From Nocardioides sp. zg-1228 (GTDB lineage: Bacteria > Actinomycetota > Actinomycetes > Propionibacteriales > Nocardioidaceae): a DNA stretch of 64,000 nucleotides. Below the pieces are notes generated by a model that worked only from the letters and a program-made list of their open reading frames with translations, did not search any database and was not told where the DNA came from. Numbering within the stretch: the first letter of the stretch is position 1; each line of letters opens with the position of its first letter. Position numbers and translations under genes: made by a program. Positions 26,665 through 38,300 of this stretch are shown here, in pieces. Location of the stretch: NCBI RefSeq assembly GCF_017086465.1, contig NZ_CP070961.1:682001-746000 (forward strand), written 5' to 3'.

Positions 26665-27513
26665 GTGCGCACCACTGCCCGACGAGCCAGCCAGGCCGTC
26701 AAGAAGGCGGCCCAGAAGGCAGGCCGGATGCAGGCATCGCCCGTGCCTGCCCAGCCCGAGCCGCCCGACCCCAGGGCCGAGCGCCGTCGCCGGCTGCTGG
26801 CGAGCAACCTGACCGAGCTGGCCATCGAGTTCCGCACCGACAAGTGGGGCGTGCACCGCTACACCCCCCACTACGAGCGCCACCTCCAGCACCTGCGGGG
26901 CGAGTCGTTCACGCTGCTCGAGCTCGGGATCGGCGGCTACAAGAAGCGCCGCAAGAGCGGTGCGTCGATGAAGATGTGGCGCTGGTTCTTCCCCAAGGCC
27001 CGCATCGTCGGCCTCGACATCGAGGACAAGTCGTGGCTCACCCGGGGCCACATCCACACCTACCTCGGCGACCAGACCGACCCGGAGGTCCTCCGGCGGA
27101 TCATCGACGAGCAGGGTGCCCCGCTGGTCGTCATCGACGACGGCAGCCACATCCCGGCCCACGTCCGCGAGTCCTTCCGCATCCTCTTCCCGCTGCTTCC
27201 CGACGGTGCCATCTACTGCATCGAGGACACCCAGACCTCCTACTGGCCGGCCTGGGGCGGCCAGCTCGACCCGCGGGCGCCGGGCACGTCGATGGACCTG
27301 GTCAAGGACCTCATCGACGGGCTCAACCACGAGGAGTTCCTGCTCGAGGGCTACCAGCCCACCTACACCGACCAATGGGTCCGGGCCGTGCACTGCTACC
27401 ACAACCTCGTGATCATCGAGAAGGGCGACAACCGCGAGGGCACCAACCGCGACCGGGTCGCTCACGAGCTCTACGGCGCCTCCGAGCTGCCCGAGGACCC
27501 CGACCCTGCATGA
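26665..27513 (+). CDS. class I SAM-dependent methyltransferase (sugar O-methyltransferase-like)
   Basis: 282 residues. A Lys/Ala/Gln-rich N-terminus precedes a Rossmann-type domain: FTLLELGIGGYKKRRKSG near 87 (SAM site), ARIVGLDIEDKSWL (acidic residue binding the ribose), and APLVVIDDGSHIPAHVRESF. This resembles the tetracenomycin/elloramycin rhamnosyl O-methyltransferase group. The target is unknown. GTG 26665 has TAGGGT 6 nt upstream (leaderless). Its stop overlaps the start of an ATP-grasp gene. Confidence 0.78.
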   Translation: MRTTARRASQAVKKAAQKAGRMQASPVPAQPEPPDPRAERRRRLLASNLTELAIEFRTDKWGVHRYTPHYERHLQHLRGESFTLLELGIGGYKKRRKSGASMKMWRWFFPKARIVGLDIEDKSWLTRGHIHTYLGDQTDPEVLRRIIDEQGAPLVVIDDGSHIPAHVRESFRILFPLLPDGAIYCIEDTQTSYWPAWGGQLDPRAPGTSMDLVKDLIDGLNHEEFLLEGYQPTYTDQWVRAVHCYHNLVIIEKGDNREGTNRDRVAHELYGASELPEDPDPA

Positions 27514-28388
27514 GCGTCCTGCTCGCCACCAGCGGTGACCTGCCGCAGGGGGAGCCCGGCGCGACCGTCCTCGACGCGGTCCTGCGCGAGCGCGGGCTGG
27601 ACGCCGCCTGGGCGCGGTGGGACGACCCGGCGGTCGACTGGGACGCGGCGGAGGTGGTCGCCGTCCGCTCGACCTGGGACTACGTCACCCGGCACCGCGA
27701 GTTCCTCGCCTGGGCGGCCTCGCTCGACCAGTCGCGCCTGCTCAACGGCGCCGACGTGTTCGAGTGGAACCACGACAAGCGCTACCTGACCGAGCTCGGC
27801 GACCTGCCGGTCGTGCCCACCCTGCTCGCCGACGACCGGGCCGCGCTCGCCGAGGGCGTGCGCCGCTTCGGCACGGGGGTCGTCAAGCCGCGGGTGGGAG
27901 CCGGGGGAGCGGGCCTGCTGGTGGTCACCGACCCCGACGACCCGCGCCTGGGCCGGCCGGTGCGCAGCCAGCCCGACTACCCCGAGGTCGACGGCCCGTG
28001 GGTCGTGCAGCCGCTCGTGGAGTCGATCCGCACCGACGGCGAGGCGTCGGTCCACGTCCTCGACGGCCGTGTCGGCCAGCGCTTCGACAAGCGGCCCGGC
28101 GGGGGCGACGTCCGGGTCAACGAGGAGTTCGGCGGCAGCGTGCGCCCCGTCGAGACCGGCGACGTCGCCGACCTGGTGGAGCGGGCGTACGACGCCATGG
28201 CCGCACGCTTCGGCCGCCCGATCGACTACCTCCGGGTCGACCTGCTGCGCTGGGACGGCGAGTGGGTGGTGAGCGAGCTCGAGCTGATCGAGCCCGGCCT
28301 CTACCTCGACGTCTCGCCCGCCAACGCCGCGCCGTTCGCCGACCTGCTGATGGCCCGGCTCGCGGGGACGTCCGCGCCACATGTCTAG
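27510..28388 (+). CDS. ATP-grasp domain protein
   Basis: 292 residues. It shows the RimK/glutathione-synthetase-like layout: an N-terminal pre-ATP-grasp region (VVAVRSTWDYVTRHREFLAW), then GTGVVKPRVGAGGAGLLVV (nucleotide-binding loop near 125) and YLRVDLLRWDGEWVVSELELIEPGLYLDVS with the Mg ligands. The family ligates carboxylates to amines or thiols; the substrates are unknown. The start overlaps the methyltransferase stop (ATGA), so the two act in one pathway. It is related to a group often annotated only as 'hypothetical'. Confidence 0.82.
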   Translation: MSVLLATSGDLPQGEPGATVLDAVLRERGLDAAWARWDDPAVDWDAAEVVAVRSTWDYVTRHREFLAWAASLDQSRLLNGADVFEWNHDKRYLTELGDLPVVPTLLADDRAALAEGVRRFGTGVVKPRVGAGGAGLLVVTDPDDPRLGRPVRSQPDYPEVDGPWVVQPLVESIRTDGEASVHVLDGRVGQRFDKRPGGGDVRVNEEFGGSVRPVETGDVADLVERAYDAMAARFGRPIDYLRVDLLRWDGEWVVSELELIEPGLYLDVSPANAAPFADLLMARLAGTSAPHV

Positions 28389-28538
28389 ACCGGCCGGCGA
28401 GAATTCCGCGTCCGGGGACGGGGGCCAGCCCCGCCCGGTTCGGTTGCGTCACCACCGTGACGGGCGGCTGTCGGCTGTCCGACCGGGTGTGCGAGCGCGG
28501 CCGGCGGCGTCGCCGGGGTCGCGTCCGGCACTCGAAAG

Positions 28539-28605
28539 ATAGCCCGAACGGGCTATGCGAAAGGTCTCATCGGAGGGCGCGGCGCTCCGGCCATTCCCCC
28601 GATGA
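28539..28605 (+). promoter_or_regulatory. structured leader upstream of the tad-like genes (two stems)
   Basis: The 313-bp gap 28389-28701 contains a perfect 7-bp hairpin ATAGCCCGAACGGGCTAT (28539-28556). A second stem TCATCGG (28567-28573) pairs with CCGATGA (28599-28605), enclosing a GC-rich loop with its own CGGAG/CTCCG pairing. It lies about 100 nt before the TadE start. It does not match the c-di-GMP, SAM or cobalamin riboswitch consensus as I know them. The rest of the gap shows only GC-rich short repeats. Confidence 0.4.
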
Positions 28606-28701
28606 TGGATCCGATCCTGCTTGCGGCGGCCGATGGACCGCGCTCGTGGCAGGTCGACAAGCCGTTGCGCGACGGGTGCACGGCACGTGGGGAGGAACGT
28701 C

Positions 28702-29355
28702 GTGGGACAGACGCGGAAGCGCGAACGCGGAGAACGAGGTGCCGCCGCCGTCGAATTCGCCCTCGTCGTGCCGATCCTGCTGCTCTTCATGCTCGGGACG
28801 CTCGAGCTCGCCCTGTTCATGAAGGACAACGTGTCGATGAGCAGCAGCGTCCGCGCGGGAGCACGCACCGCGTCGGCTGCCGCAGATGCCGGCCCCGGCA
28901 CGTGCGAAGCGAGCGCGAGCCCCCCTCCCTGCACCCCAGCAGCCGCGCCGGGCTTCGCCCAGGCGGCGGCCGACACGATGCAGACGGCCGGCACGGCGAT
29001 GAACGCTGATGACATCCAGTGGGTGATGGTCTACAAGGCGAACAGCCAAGGTTTCCCGGGCTCGGAATCCACCATCCCTACCAACTGTCCCGCCAACTGC
29101 GTGAAGTACGTGTGGGACGCCGGTCTCAACAAGTTCCGCTACTCCAGCGGGTCGTGGTCGTCCGCGTCGGTCAACGCCTGTGTCAACGAGTCGGACTCGG
29201 TCGGTGTGGCGCTGCGCGCCGACCACGAGTGGTTCACCGGCCTCGTCCGTGGACTGATGGGTGGCGACATGGAGATGACGGAGCGGACCGTCATGAAGTT
29301 CGAGCCGCTGGAGCACGACAGCTGCAAGCCGGGCACCCCGAATGCGCACTCATGA
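28702..29355 (+). CDS. TadE-like pilus-assembly/pseudopilin protein
   Basis: 217 residues from GTG 28702. The N-terminus is basic (GQTRKRERGERG) and followed by the TadE-type helix AAAVEFALVVPILLLFMLGTLELALFM, where the conserved E follows the V. The remaining ~160 residues are extracytoplasmic, with at least five cysteines. Such proteins belong to the Flp/Tad pilus apparatus. No tadA, rcpA or flp gene is in the window, so this is an outlying locus. The Shine-Dalgarno GGAGGA sits 6 nt before the GTG. It directly precedes a TadG-like gene. Confidence 0.87.
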   Translation: MGQTRKRERGERGAAAVEFALVVPILLLFMLGTLELALFMKDNVSMSSSVRAGARTASAAADAGPGTCEASASPPPCTPAAAPGFAQAAADTMQTAGTAMNADDIQWVMVYKANSQGFPGSESTIPTNCPANCVKYVWDAGLNKFRYSSGSWSSASVNACVNESDSVGVALRADHEWFTGLVRGLMGGDMEMTERTVMKFEPLEHDSCKPGTPNAHS

Positions 29356-29365
29356 CGGAGACGAC

Positions 29366-31135
29366 GTGAAACTCACCCGCAGGCTCGCCGAACGCCGCGA
29401 CGAGGTCGGCGCGACCGCCATCCTCGTCGCGCTGTTCTTCTCCTTCATCGCGCTGCCCCTGGGCGCGGTGAGTGTCGACATCGCCCGGCTCTACGTCGAG
29501 ATCCAGCGCGTCCAGGCGGCTGCGGACGCCGCCGCCACGGCAGGCGTCACATTCATGCCCGACGACTTCGACCTCGCCGTGGAGAGGGCGCGCGAGATCG
29601 CGGCCGACAACGGCTTTCCCAACGGCGGGACGTCCACAGTCCAGGTCCAGGTCGGCTCCAAGCCCACGCAGCTGAAGGTCACGGTCAGCTCACGGGTCGA
29701 CAACGCATTCGCGACGACGTTTGGGGTGCCCAGCTCGGTGATGTCGCGCTCGGCCGTCGCCGACTACAACGGGCCGGCACCGATGGGCAGCCCATGCAAC
29801 ACCTTCGCCAATGAGCCGCCGGGCGCGAGCGACCGGGGCACGTCGGCGACCAGCGTGTTGACGCCACCCCCCCTCGCGGACTGTTCGAACCCACAGTTCT
29901 GGGCGAACATCGGCGGACCCACGTGGCCCAAGGGCAACGGGGACCAGTTCATGACGCGGACGTGCTCGAGTGGGGTTGACGGTTGCACGGGGACCAAGAA
30001 CGACGAGTTCGATCCTCGCGGGTACTTCTACATCCTGCGGGTGGCTCCCGGCGCGGTCGGTCGCAGCGTCAAGATCGAGCTCTACGACCCCGCGTTCGTC
30101 GAGGTCGGCGACTACTGTCAGTCCGGGCCTGCGCCCACCAGCAGCCCCGTCAACAACAACACCTGGAACAGCTACACGCGCACCGACGCCATCCTGCGCT
30201 ACAAGCCTCAGTCCGAGGGCTCTACCAATGCCATGTGCACCGGCGACGTGATGCAGGGCTCGGTTCCCACTGTGACGTCGTTCGGTCTCCGCGGGACGAC
30301 GATCACCAATGACCCGCGCAATGCCCCGCCCATCTCGAGCTGCGCTCGGCAGTACCCCGGCTACGGCCTCAGCTCGGTCACCACGAACAACATCAGGGGG
30401 AGCGGCGCAGCGCGGACCGGCGCAAGCCCCAATGAGAACCTCACCAAGGTCTTCCGCCAGTGGGTGCCCTTCTGCACATTCGTCCCGAGTGTCGCGGGTG
30501 ACTACTACCTGCAGGTCAGGACGAACGTTGCGCTCAACACGTCCAGCCCGGACGGGCAGGGCGGGTACCAAGGCAACATGACCATCTTCACGCAGACCGG
30601 CGACAACACCTCGGTCAAGGGTGACGGCGCCAACCGGTATGCGATCCGGGCCCACGCGACCGGGGCGCCGGCAGGATCGATCTCCGTCTCCGCGTACGAG
30701 CGCATGCCCATCTACGCCAACGCCACTGGTGCGGCCACGACCTTCAACCTCGTGCGGGTCATCCCGGCGGCAGCGTCCAAGACGCTCGTGTTCAGCTTCT
30801 TCGACGTCGGCGAGGGTGCAAGCGGCGGCACCATGAAGGTCGTTCCGCCGTCGGACTCCAACATGGGATCCAACATCCCGGGATGTGTCGGCACCGGGAA
30901 GGTGAACGCCTCTCTCGTCAACTGCAAGATTTCCGGAATCTCGTCCGCCGCCGGGTGGAACGGGAGAAGCCAGGACATCAGGGTTCCCATTCCCGCCAAC
31001 TACACGTGCACGACGTCCAGCCCCGGTGGTTGCTGGTTCCGGGTCGAGGTCAGCTTCGGGGCGGGCAAGCCGGTGAACGACTCCACGACCTGGACCGCGA
31101 GCATTGACGGTGAGCCCGTGCGCCTGATCGAGTAG
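29366..31135 (+). CDS. TadG-like protein with N-terminal Flp-assembly domain
   Basis: 589 residues. The N-terminus (EVGATAILVALFFSFIALPL, then SVDIARLYVEIQRVQAAADAAATAGV) is the TadG/TadE_N-type helix with the family's AAxDAA motif. The long C-terminal region (residues ~120-589) is Thr/Ser/Gly/Asn-rich, contains paired cysteines, and is less GC-biased than its neighbours. It is presumably exposed on the cell surface. GTG 29366 has GGAG 5 nt upstream; an ATG at 29342 inside tadE's end is possible. Expression with TadE is likely. A perfect terminator follows. Confidence 0.82.
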   Translation: MKLTRRLAERRDEVGATAILVALFFSFIALPLGAVSVDIARLYVEIQRVQAAADAAATAGVTFMPDDFDLAVERAREIAADNGFPNGGTSTVQVQVGSKPTQLKVTVSSRVDNAFATTFGVPSSVMSRSAVADYNGPAPMGSPCNTFANEPPGASDRGTSATSVLTPPPLADCSNPQFWANIGGPTWPKGNGDQFMTRTCSSGVDGCTGTKNDEFDPRGYFYILRVAPGAVGRSVKIELYDPAFVEVGDYCQSGPAPTSSPVNNNTWNSYTRTDAILRYKPQSEGSTNAMCTGDVMQGSVPTVTSFGLRGTTITNDPRNAPPISSCARQYPGYGLSSVTTNNIRGSGAARTGASPNENLTKVFRQWVPFCTFVPSVAGDYYLQVRTNVALNTSSPDGQGGYQGNMTIFTQTGDNTSVKGDGANRYAIRAHATGAPAGSISVSAYERMPIYANATGAATTFNLVRVIPAAASKTLVFSFFDVGEGASGGTMKVVPPSDSNMGSNIPGCVGTGKVNASLVNCKISGISSAAGWNGRSQDIRVPIPANYTCTTSSPGGCWFRVEVSFGAGKPVNDSTTWTASIDGEPVRLIE

Positions 31136-31154
31136 TGCCCTCCAGCAGACGCGA

Positions 31155-31180
31155 CGCCACCCGGCAACCGCCGGGTGGCG
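31155..31180 (+). terminator. intrinsic terminator of the tad-like operon
   Basis: CGCCACCCGGC and GCCGGGTGGCG form an 11-bp perfect stem with loop AACC, followed by TTT. It abuts the first CIRCE element. Confidence 0.85.
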
Positions 31181-31207
31181 TTTGCACTCTCGGTGGGCGA
31201 GTGCTAA
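31181..31207. promoter_or_regulatory. CIRCE operator 1 (HrcA site)
   Basis: Arms TTTGCACTC and GAGTGCTAA are 9 bp apart. The right arm is perfect to consensus (TTAGCACTC-N9-GAGTGCTAA) and the left has one mismatch. It lies upstream of groEL. Confidence 0.93.
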
Positions 31208-31213
31208 ACATGA

Positions 31214-32998
<1,785 letters not shown>

Positions 32999-33037
32999 TC
33001 GACTGATCAGGTCCACCAGCTCCACCAGCCAGAACCA

Positions 33038-33067
33038 GCAGGGCCCCCGCTCCGGCGGGGGCCCTGC
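33038..33067 (+). terminator. GC-rich terminator hairpin after groEL
   Basis: GCAGGGCCCCCGC pairs with GCGGGGGCCCTGC across a short TCCG loop. The T-run is weak, as is common in actinobacteria. Confidence 0.8.
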
Positions 33068-33198
33068 TGCCATCTCCGGTCGTGTCGGCGCAGGTGGCAC
33101 CCTCTGTGAGCCCCGCCGGGGAACCCGGCCACCCGCCGCCGCGTCGGACCGGAGAACGGGCGGCACGCCCCGCCCGTACGACGAAAGGGATGCCCGCC

Positions 33199-33726
33199 AT
33201 GAGCCGACACACCACCCGACGCCACCCGGCCCGCCTGCTCCCCGCAGGGGCCGCGGGCCTCGTCCTCGCCCTCACGCTCGCCGGCTGCGGCGCGGAGGAC
33301 GACGACGCGCCCACGTCCGAGCCGACCGCGAGCGAGTCCACGAGCCAGACCGAGACCCCGACCGAGACCGCGACGGAGCCGCTGGTCCTCACCGCCGACG
33401 GCTCGAGCGCCGGCAAGTGCGCCATGCCCTCCGCGCAGGTCCTCGCGACGTTCGACACGGCGTTCGAGGGCACCGTCACCTCCCTGGCCGACGGGACGGC
33501 GACGCTCGAGGTGGAGCAGTGGTACGCCGGCGCCGAGACGCCCACCGTCGTCGTCGAGGCACCCAGCAAGGCGCTGGGGGACCTGCTGATGGCCGTCGAC
33601 TTCCAGGAGGGGCGCACCTACCTCGTCAGCGCCGACGGCGACCGGGTCACGCTCTGCGGCTTCACCGCGGAGACCTCCCCGGAGCTCGAGGCGCTCTACG
33701 ACCAGGCCTTCGACGCCGCTCAGTGA
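33199..33726 (+). CDS. putative lipoprotein of unknown function
   Basis: About 175 residues. A basic N-terminus is followed by a hydrophobic core and the lipobox LTLAGC (Cys near residue 31), then a Thr/Ser/Glu linker. The ~115-residue domain (FDTAFEGTVTSLADGTATLE, VVEAPSKALGDLLMAVDF, YLVSADGDRVTLCGFTAETS) has two cysteines (KCAMPS, TLCGF) that could pair. A similar OB-like 'protein-exposed' layout occurs in other actinobacterial lipoproteins, but I recognise no function. ATG 33199 is better spaced from GAAAGGG than ATG 33190. Confidence 0.75.
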   Translation: MSRHTTRRHPARLLPAGAAGLVLALTLAGCGAEDDDAPTSEPTASESTSQTETPTETATEPLVLTADGSSAGKCAMPSAQVLATFDTAFEGTVTSLADGTATLEVEQWYAGAETPTVVVEAPSKALGDLLMAVDFQEGRTYLVSADGDRVTLCGFTAETSPELEALYDQAFDAAQ

Positions 33727-33762
33727 GGGGCCCTGGGAAGGGCACCGGCCCCGAGTGAATCG

Positions 33763-33880
33763 CCGAGTCGGCGCATCCTGACACCCATTGCGTGCAGGAT
33801 GCGCCGACTCGGCGGCCTCTCGGCGTCAGGATGCGCCGACTCGGCGGCGTCTCGGCGTCAGGATGCGCCGCCTGAACCGT
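33763..33880. repeat. second phased 32-bp repeat array (one direct, three inverted units)
   Basis: A direct unit (CCGAGTCGGCGCATCCTGAC) starts at 33763. Inverted units have CAGGATGCGCC at 33795, 33827 and 33859, exactly 32 bp apart; the last has a diverged right half. The core is the same as in the array at 1951-2255. It occupies most of the 337-bp gap 33727-34063. The remainder holds the narK leader with a CAGGAG Shine-Dalgarno. I see no clear FNR or NarL site there. Confidence 0.93.
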
Positions 33881-34063
33881 TGGGGGACCGGGCCGATCGG
33901 CCCGGGGCGCAGCCGCGTCAGGGGCGGGTCAGGGGCCCATCCGGCCCCGGCAGTCGGCCCCTAGCGAGCCTGATCGCGGCGCGCGTAACTTCGTGAGCAC
34001 ATCGCACAGGGCCCGAGCTGTTCGGTGGGTTTGGGTTGGTTCCTCGACCACCAGGAGCACACG

Positions 34064-35326
34064 ATGAGCGCCACGACCGCACCCCGGAGCCCGGGCAACC
34101 CGTGGGTGATGCTGGCCCTGGCCACGATCGGGTTCGCGGTCAACTTCTGGGCCTGGGCGCTGATCAGCCCGCTCGGCCCGCTCTTCCTCAAGCAGGGCGC
34201 CGACAGCCCGCTCGGCCAGCTCAGCCAGTCCGAGGTGTCGTTGATGGTCGCCGTCCCCGTGGTGGTCGGCTCGCTGGGCCGCATCGTGGTGGGCGCGCTG
34301 ACCGATCGCTACGGCGGGCGGCTGATGTTCCCGATCGTGTCCGGCGTGTCCATCGTGCCGGTGCTGTTCCTGGCCTACTTCGCCCTCGACTCCTACCCGC
34401 TGGTGCTCCTCGGCGGCTTCTTCCTCGGCATCGCCGGCACGGCGTTCGCCGTCGGTGTCCCCTTCGTCAACGCATGGTTCCCGCCGGAGAAGCGGGGCCT
34501 GGCGGTCGGCATCTTCGGTGCCGGCATGGGCGGCACGGCGATCAGCGCCCTGACGACCGTCCCGCTCTGGGAGAACCTCGGGCGGACCGCCCCCTTCCTC
34601 ATCACCGCGGGGGTCCTGGCGGTCTACGCGGTGGTCGCCTGGGTGGTGATGCGGGACGCACCCGGCCGGGTCCCGCCCAGCACCAGCCTCGGCGCGCGGG
34701 TGTCGGCCGACGCCCGCCTGCCGATCACCTGGCAGGCCAGCGTGCTCTACGCGGTCGCCTTCGGGGGCTACGTCGCCTTCTCGGTGTTCCTGCCGACCTA
34801 CCTCAAGACCGCCCACGGGCTCGAGCCGGCCGACGCGGCCAACCGGATGGCGGGCTTCGTGGTGGTCGCGGTCGTGATGCGGCCCGTCGGCGGCTGGCTG
34901 TCGGACCGGCTCGGCTCCATCCCCGTGCTCGCCGCCGGCTTCGCCGTGGTGGCCGTCTGCGCCGCGGTCGCCGCGCCCAACCCGCCCGTGACAGCGGCCG
35001 ACGGGAGCTACCTCACCCTCGGCACCGCCACCTTCCTGCTGATGGCCGCGGCCCTCGGCTCCGGCTCCGGCGCGACCTTCGCCCTGATCGCGCAGGCCAC
35101 GCAACCCGCCCGCGTCGGTGGCGTGACCGGGCTGGTGGGCGCGGCCGGCGGGCTCGGTGGCTTCGTGCCGCCCCTCCTCATGGGGTGGATCTACGGCCAG
35201 ACGGAGTCCTACGCCATCGGGCTGTGGCTGCTCGCCGTGACCTCCGCGCTGACCCTGGTGCTGACCGTGACCCTCGTCCGCCGCACCGCGGCGGAGTCGG
35301 CCGCCGCCGCCGGCGTCGCCGCCTGA
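34064..35326 (+). CDS. narK: nitrate/nitrite transporter, MFS NNP family
   Basis: 420 residues with about 12 membrane helices. NNP-family marks are FAVNFWAWALISPLGPLF in helix 1, GRIVVGALTDRYGGRLMFP (loop 2-3), GIAGTAFAVGVPFVNAWFPPEKRGLAVGIFGAGMGGTAI (nitrate signature with the helix 5 glycines) and a second glycine-rich stretch TGLVGAAGGLGGFVPP. It imports nitrate or exports nitrite. It starts at ATG 34064 after CAGGAGC and lies 28 bp before narG, so it heads the respiratory operon. Confidence 0.93.
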   Translation: MSATTAPRSPGNPWVMLALATIGFAVNFWAWALISPLGPLFLKQGADSPLGQLSQSEVSLMVAVPVVVGSLGRIVVGALTDRYGGRLMFPIVSGVSIVPVLFLAYFALDSYPLVLLGGFFLGIAGTAFAVGVPFVNAWFPPEKRGLAVGIFGAGMGGTAISALTTVPLWENLGRTAPFLITAGVLAVYAVVAWVVMRDAPGRVPPSTSLGARVSADARLPITWQASVLYAVAFGGYVAFSVFLPTYLKTAHGLEPADAANRMAGFVVVAVVMRPVGGWLSDRLGSIPVLAAGFAVVAVCAAVAAPNPPVTAADGSYLTLGTATFLLMAAALGSGSGATFALIAQATQPARVGGVTGLVGAAGGLGGFVPPLLMGWIYGQTESYAIGLWLLAVTSALTLVLTVTLVRRTAAESAAAAGVAA

Positions 35327-35354
35327 GCGGATCGACCTCACGAAAGGGCCCGAC

Positions 35355-38300
35355 GTGACCGACCTCGAGAACCAGCTGCAGAAGGCCCTCATCGGCGGGC
35401 GCCGCTTCTTCACCAAGGCGCAGGTGAGCGAGGACGACCGCGTGCTCTACGCGCAGGGCGGTCGCGAGGGCGACGTGTTCTACCGCGACCGCTGGAGCCA
35501 CGACAAGGTGGTGCGGTCGACGCACGGGGTCAACTGCACCGGGTCGTGCTCGTGGAAGGTCTACGTCAAGGACGGGATCATCACCTGGGAGGCGCAGCAG
35601 ACCGACTACCCCAGCGCCGGGCCCGACCGCCCGGAGTACGAGCCCCGCGGCTGCCCGCGAGGGGCGGCGTTCAGCTGGTACACCTACAGCCCCACCCGGG
35701 TGCGCTACCCCTACGTCCGCGGCGTGCTGCTCGAGATGTTCCGCGCCGCCAAGCAGCAGTACGGCGACCCGGTGGTCGCCTGGGGATCGATCGTCCAGGA
35801 CGAGGAGCAGGCTCGGGCCTACAAGTCGGCGCGCGGCAAGGGCGGCCTGGTGCGGGCGTCCTGGGACGAGGTCACCGAGATCGTGGCGGCCGCCCACGTC
35901 TACACGGTCAAGCGGTGGGGCCCCGACCGCATCGCCGGCTTCTCGCCGATCCCCGCGATGTCGCCGGTGTCCTACGCCTCCGGAGCGCGGTTCCTCGAGC
36001 TCGTCGGGGCTCCCATGCTGTCGTTCTACGACTGGTATGCCGACCTGCCCAACGCCTCGCCCCAGATGTTCGGCGACCAGACCGACGTCCCGGAGTCCGG
36101 CGACTGGTGGGACGCCGGCTACCTGATGATGTGGGGCTCCAACGTCCCGCTCACCCGCACCCCCGACGCCCACTGGATGACCGAGGCGCGCTACCGCGGC
36201 CAGAAGGTGGTCGCGATCGCGCCCGACTACGCCGAGAGCGTGAAGTTCGCCGACGAGTGGGTGAGCCCGGCGCCGGGCACCGACGGTGCACTGGCGATGG
36301 CGATGGGCCACGTCGTGCTCAAGGAGTTCTTCGCCGAGACCAGCACGCCGTTCTTCGAGGCCTACACCAAGCAGTTCACCGACCTCCCGCACCTCGTGTG
36401 CCTCGAGCCCGCGGCAGGCGGCGGCTACCGCCCCGGCAAGTTCCTCGTCGAGGGCGACCTCGGCGGGACCAGCGAGAACGCCATGTGGAAGCCCGCCGTG
36501 GTCGACGCCACGACCGGCGACGTCCGCATCCCGCACGGCTCCATCGGCGACCGCTTCGGCGAGGCCGGCGTCGGGAGGTGGAACCTCGAGCTCGGCGACC
36601 TCGACCCGGCGCTGAGCATGTACCGCGACCACCAGGGCGGGACCCGCGAGTCCGTCGAGGTCGAGCTGCCGCGCTTCGACGCCGCCGACGGCAAGGTCGT
36701 GCGCGAGCGCCGGGGCGTGCCGGTGGCGCGGGTGGGCGATCGCGTCGTCACCACTGTCCTCGACCTCCTGCTCGCCCAGTACGGCGTCGCCCGGCCCGGC
36801 CTGCCGGGCACCTGGCCGCGCACGAGCGAGTCCGACGCGCGCGGCTACGACGACCCGGCCGTGCCGGCCACCCCGGCCTGGCAGGAGCAGCACACCGGGG
36901 TCCCGGCCGCCCAGGTCGTCCGGCTGGCGCGCGAGTGGGCGCGCAACGCGGTCGACACCGAGGGCCGCGGGATGATCCTGCTCGGTGCGGGCGTCAACCA
37001 CTGGTTCCACTCCGACCAGATCTACCGCGCCATCCTGGTGCTCACCACGATCACGGGTGCCCAGGGCCGCAACGGCGGCGGCTGGGCGCACTACGTCGGC
37101 CAGGAGAAGATGCGCCCGCTCATGGGCTTCCAGCACATGGCGTTCGCGCTGGACTGGCACCGCCCGCCGCGCCACATGAACCAGACGGCGTACTGGTACG
37201 TCAACACCTCGCAGTACCGCTATGACACCTTCACCGCCGACGACCTCGACTGCGGCACGGGCATCTTCGCCGGCCGCACGGTGATGGACCTGCTGGCCCA
37301 GTCGGTGCGGCTGGGGTGGTCGCCCTCCTACCCCACCTTCGACCGCAGCAGCCTCCAGCTCGCCGACGACGCGGAGGCGGCGGGGATGGAGGCGCCGGCG
37401 TACGTCGCCCGGGAGCTCAAGGAGGGCCGCCTGCGCTTCGCGGTCGAGGACCCCGAGCACGAGGACAACCATCCCCGGCTGCTGTCGCTGTGGCGCTCCA
37501 ACCTGCTGGGGTCCTCGGCCAAGGGCAACGAGTACTTCCTGCGCCACCTGCTCGGGACCGACTCGTCCGCCACTGCCGTGGAGGCGCCGCCGGACAAGAG
37601 GCCGCGGGACGTCGTGTGGGCGGACCGCGCGGCCGAGGGTCGGCTCGACCTGCTCCTGACGATCGACTTCCGGATGACGTCGTCGACGATCCTCAGCGAC
37701 GTCGTCCTCCCCGCGGCGACCTGGTACGAGAAGCACGACCTCTCGACCACCGACATGCACCCCTACATCCACTCGTTCAACCCCGCGATCGCGCCGCCGT
37801 GGCAGACCAGATCCGACTGGGACGCGTGGAAGGCGATCGCGAAGAGGTTCTCCGAGCTCGCCGTCGACCACCTCGGCACGCGTCGCGACGTGGTGGCCAA
37901 GCCGCTGTGGCACGACACCCCGGAGGCGATGGCGTCCGAGCACGGCGTGGTGCGGGACTGGAGGACCGGCGAGGTGGAGCCGGTGCCGGGCAGGACGATG
38001 CCGGTGATCGCCGTGGCCGAGCGTGACTACCCGGCGGTCTTCGACAAGATGACCACGATCGGCCCGCTCCTGGAGAAGGCCGGGATGGTGACCAAGGGGG
38101 TCTCGTACGACCCGGCGCGCGCGGTGGAGGCCCTGCGCCAGCGCAACGGCGTCGTCCACGGCGGGGTCGGCGACGGCCAGCCGCGTCTGGAGACCGACGT
38201 GCAGATGGCCGACGCCATGCTCCACCTCTCCGGCGTCTCCAATGGGCACCTCGCCACGGAGGGCTTCCGCTTCCTCGAGAAGCGCACGGGCACCGGGCTC

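Noticed and set aside
33960..34060. CRP/FNR site upstream of narK (GTGAGCACATCGCAC)
   Set aside because: The half-sites are mis-spaced by one base and poorly matched.
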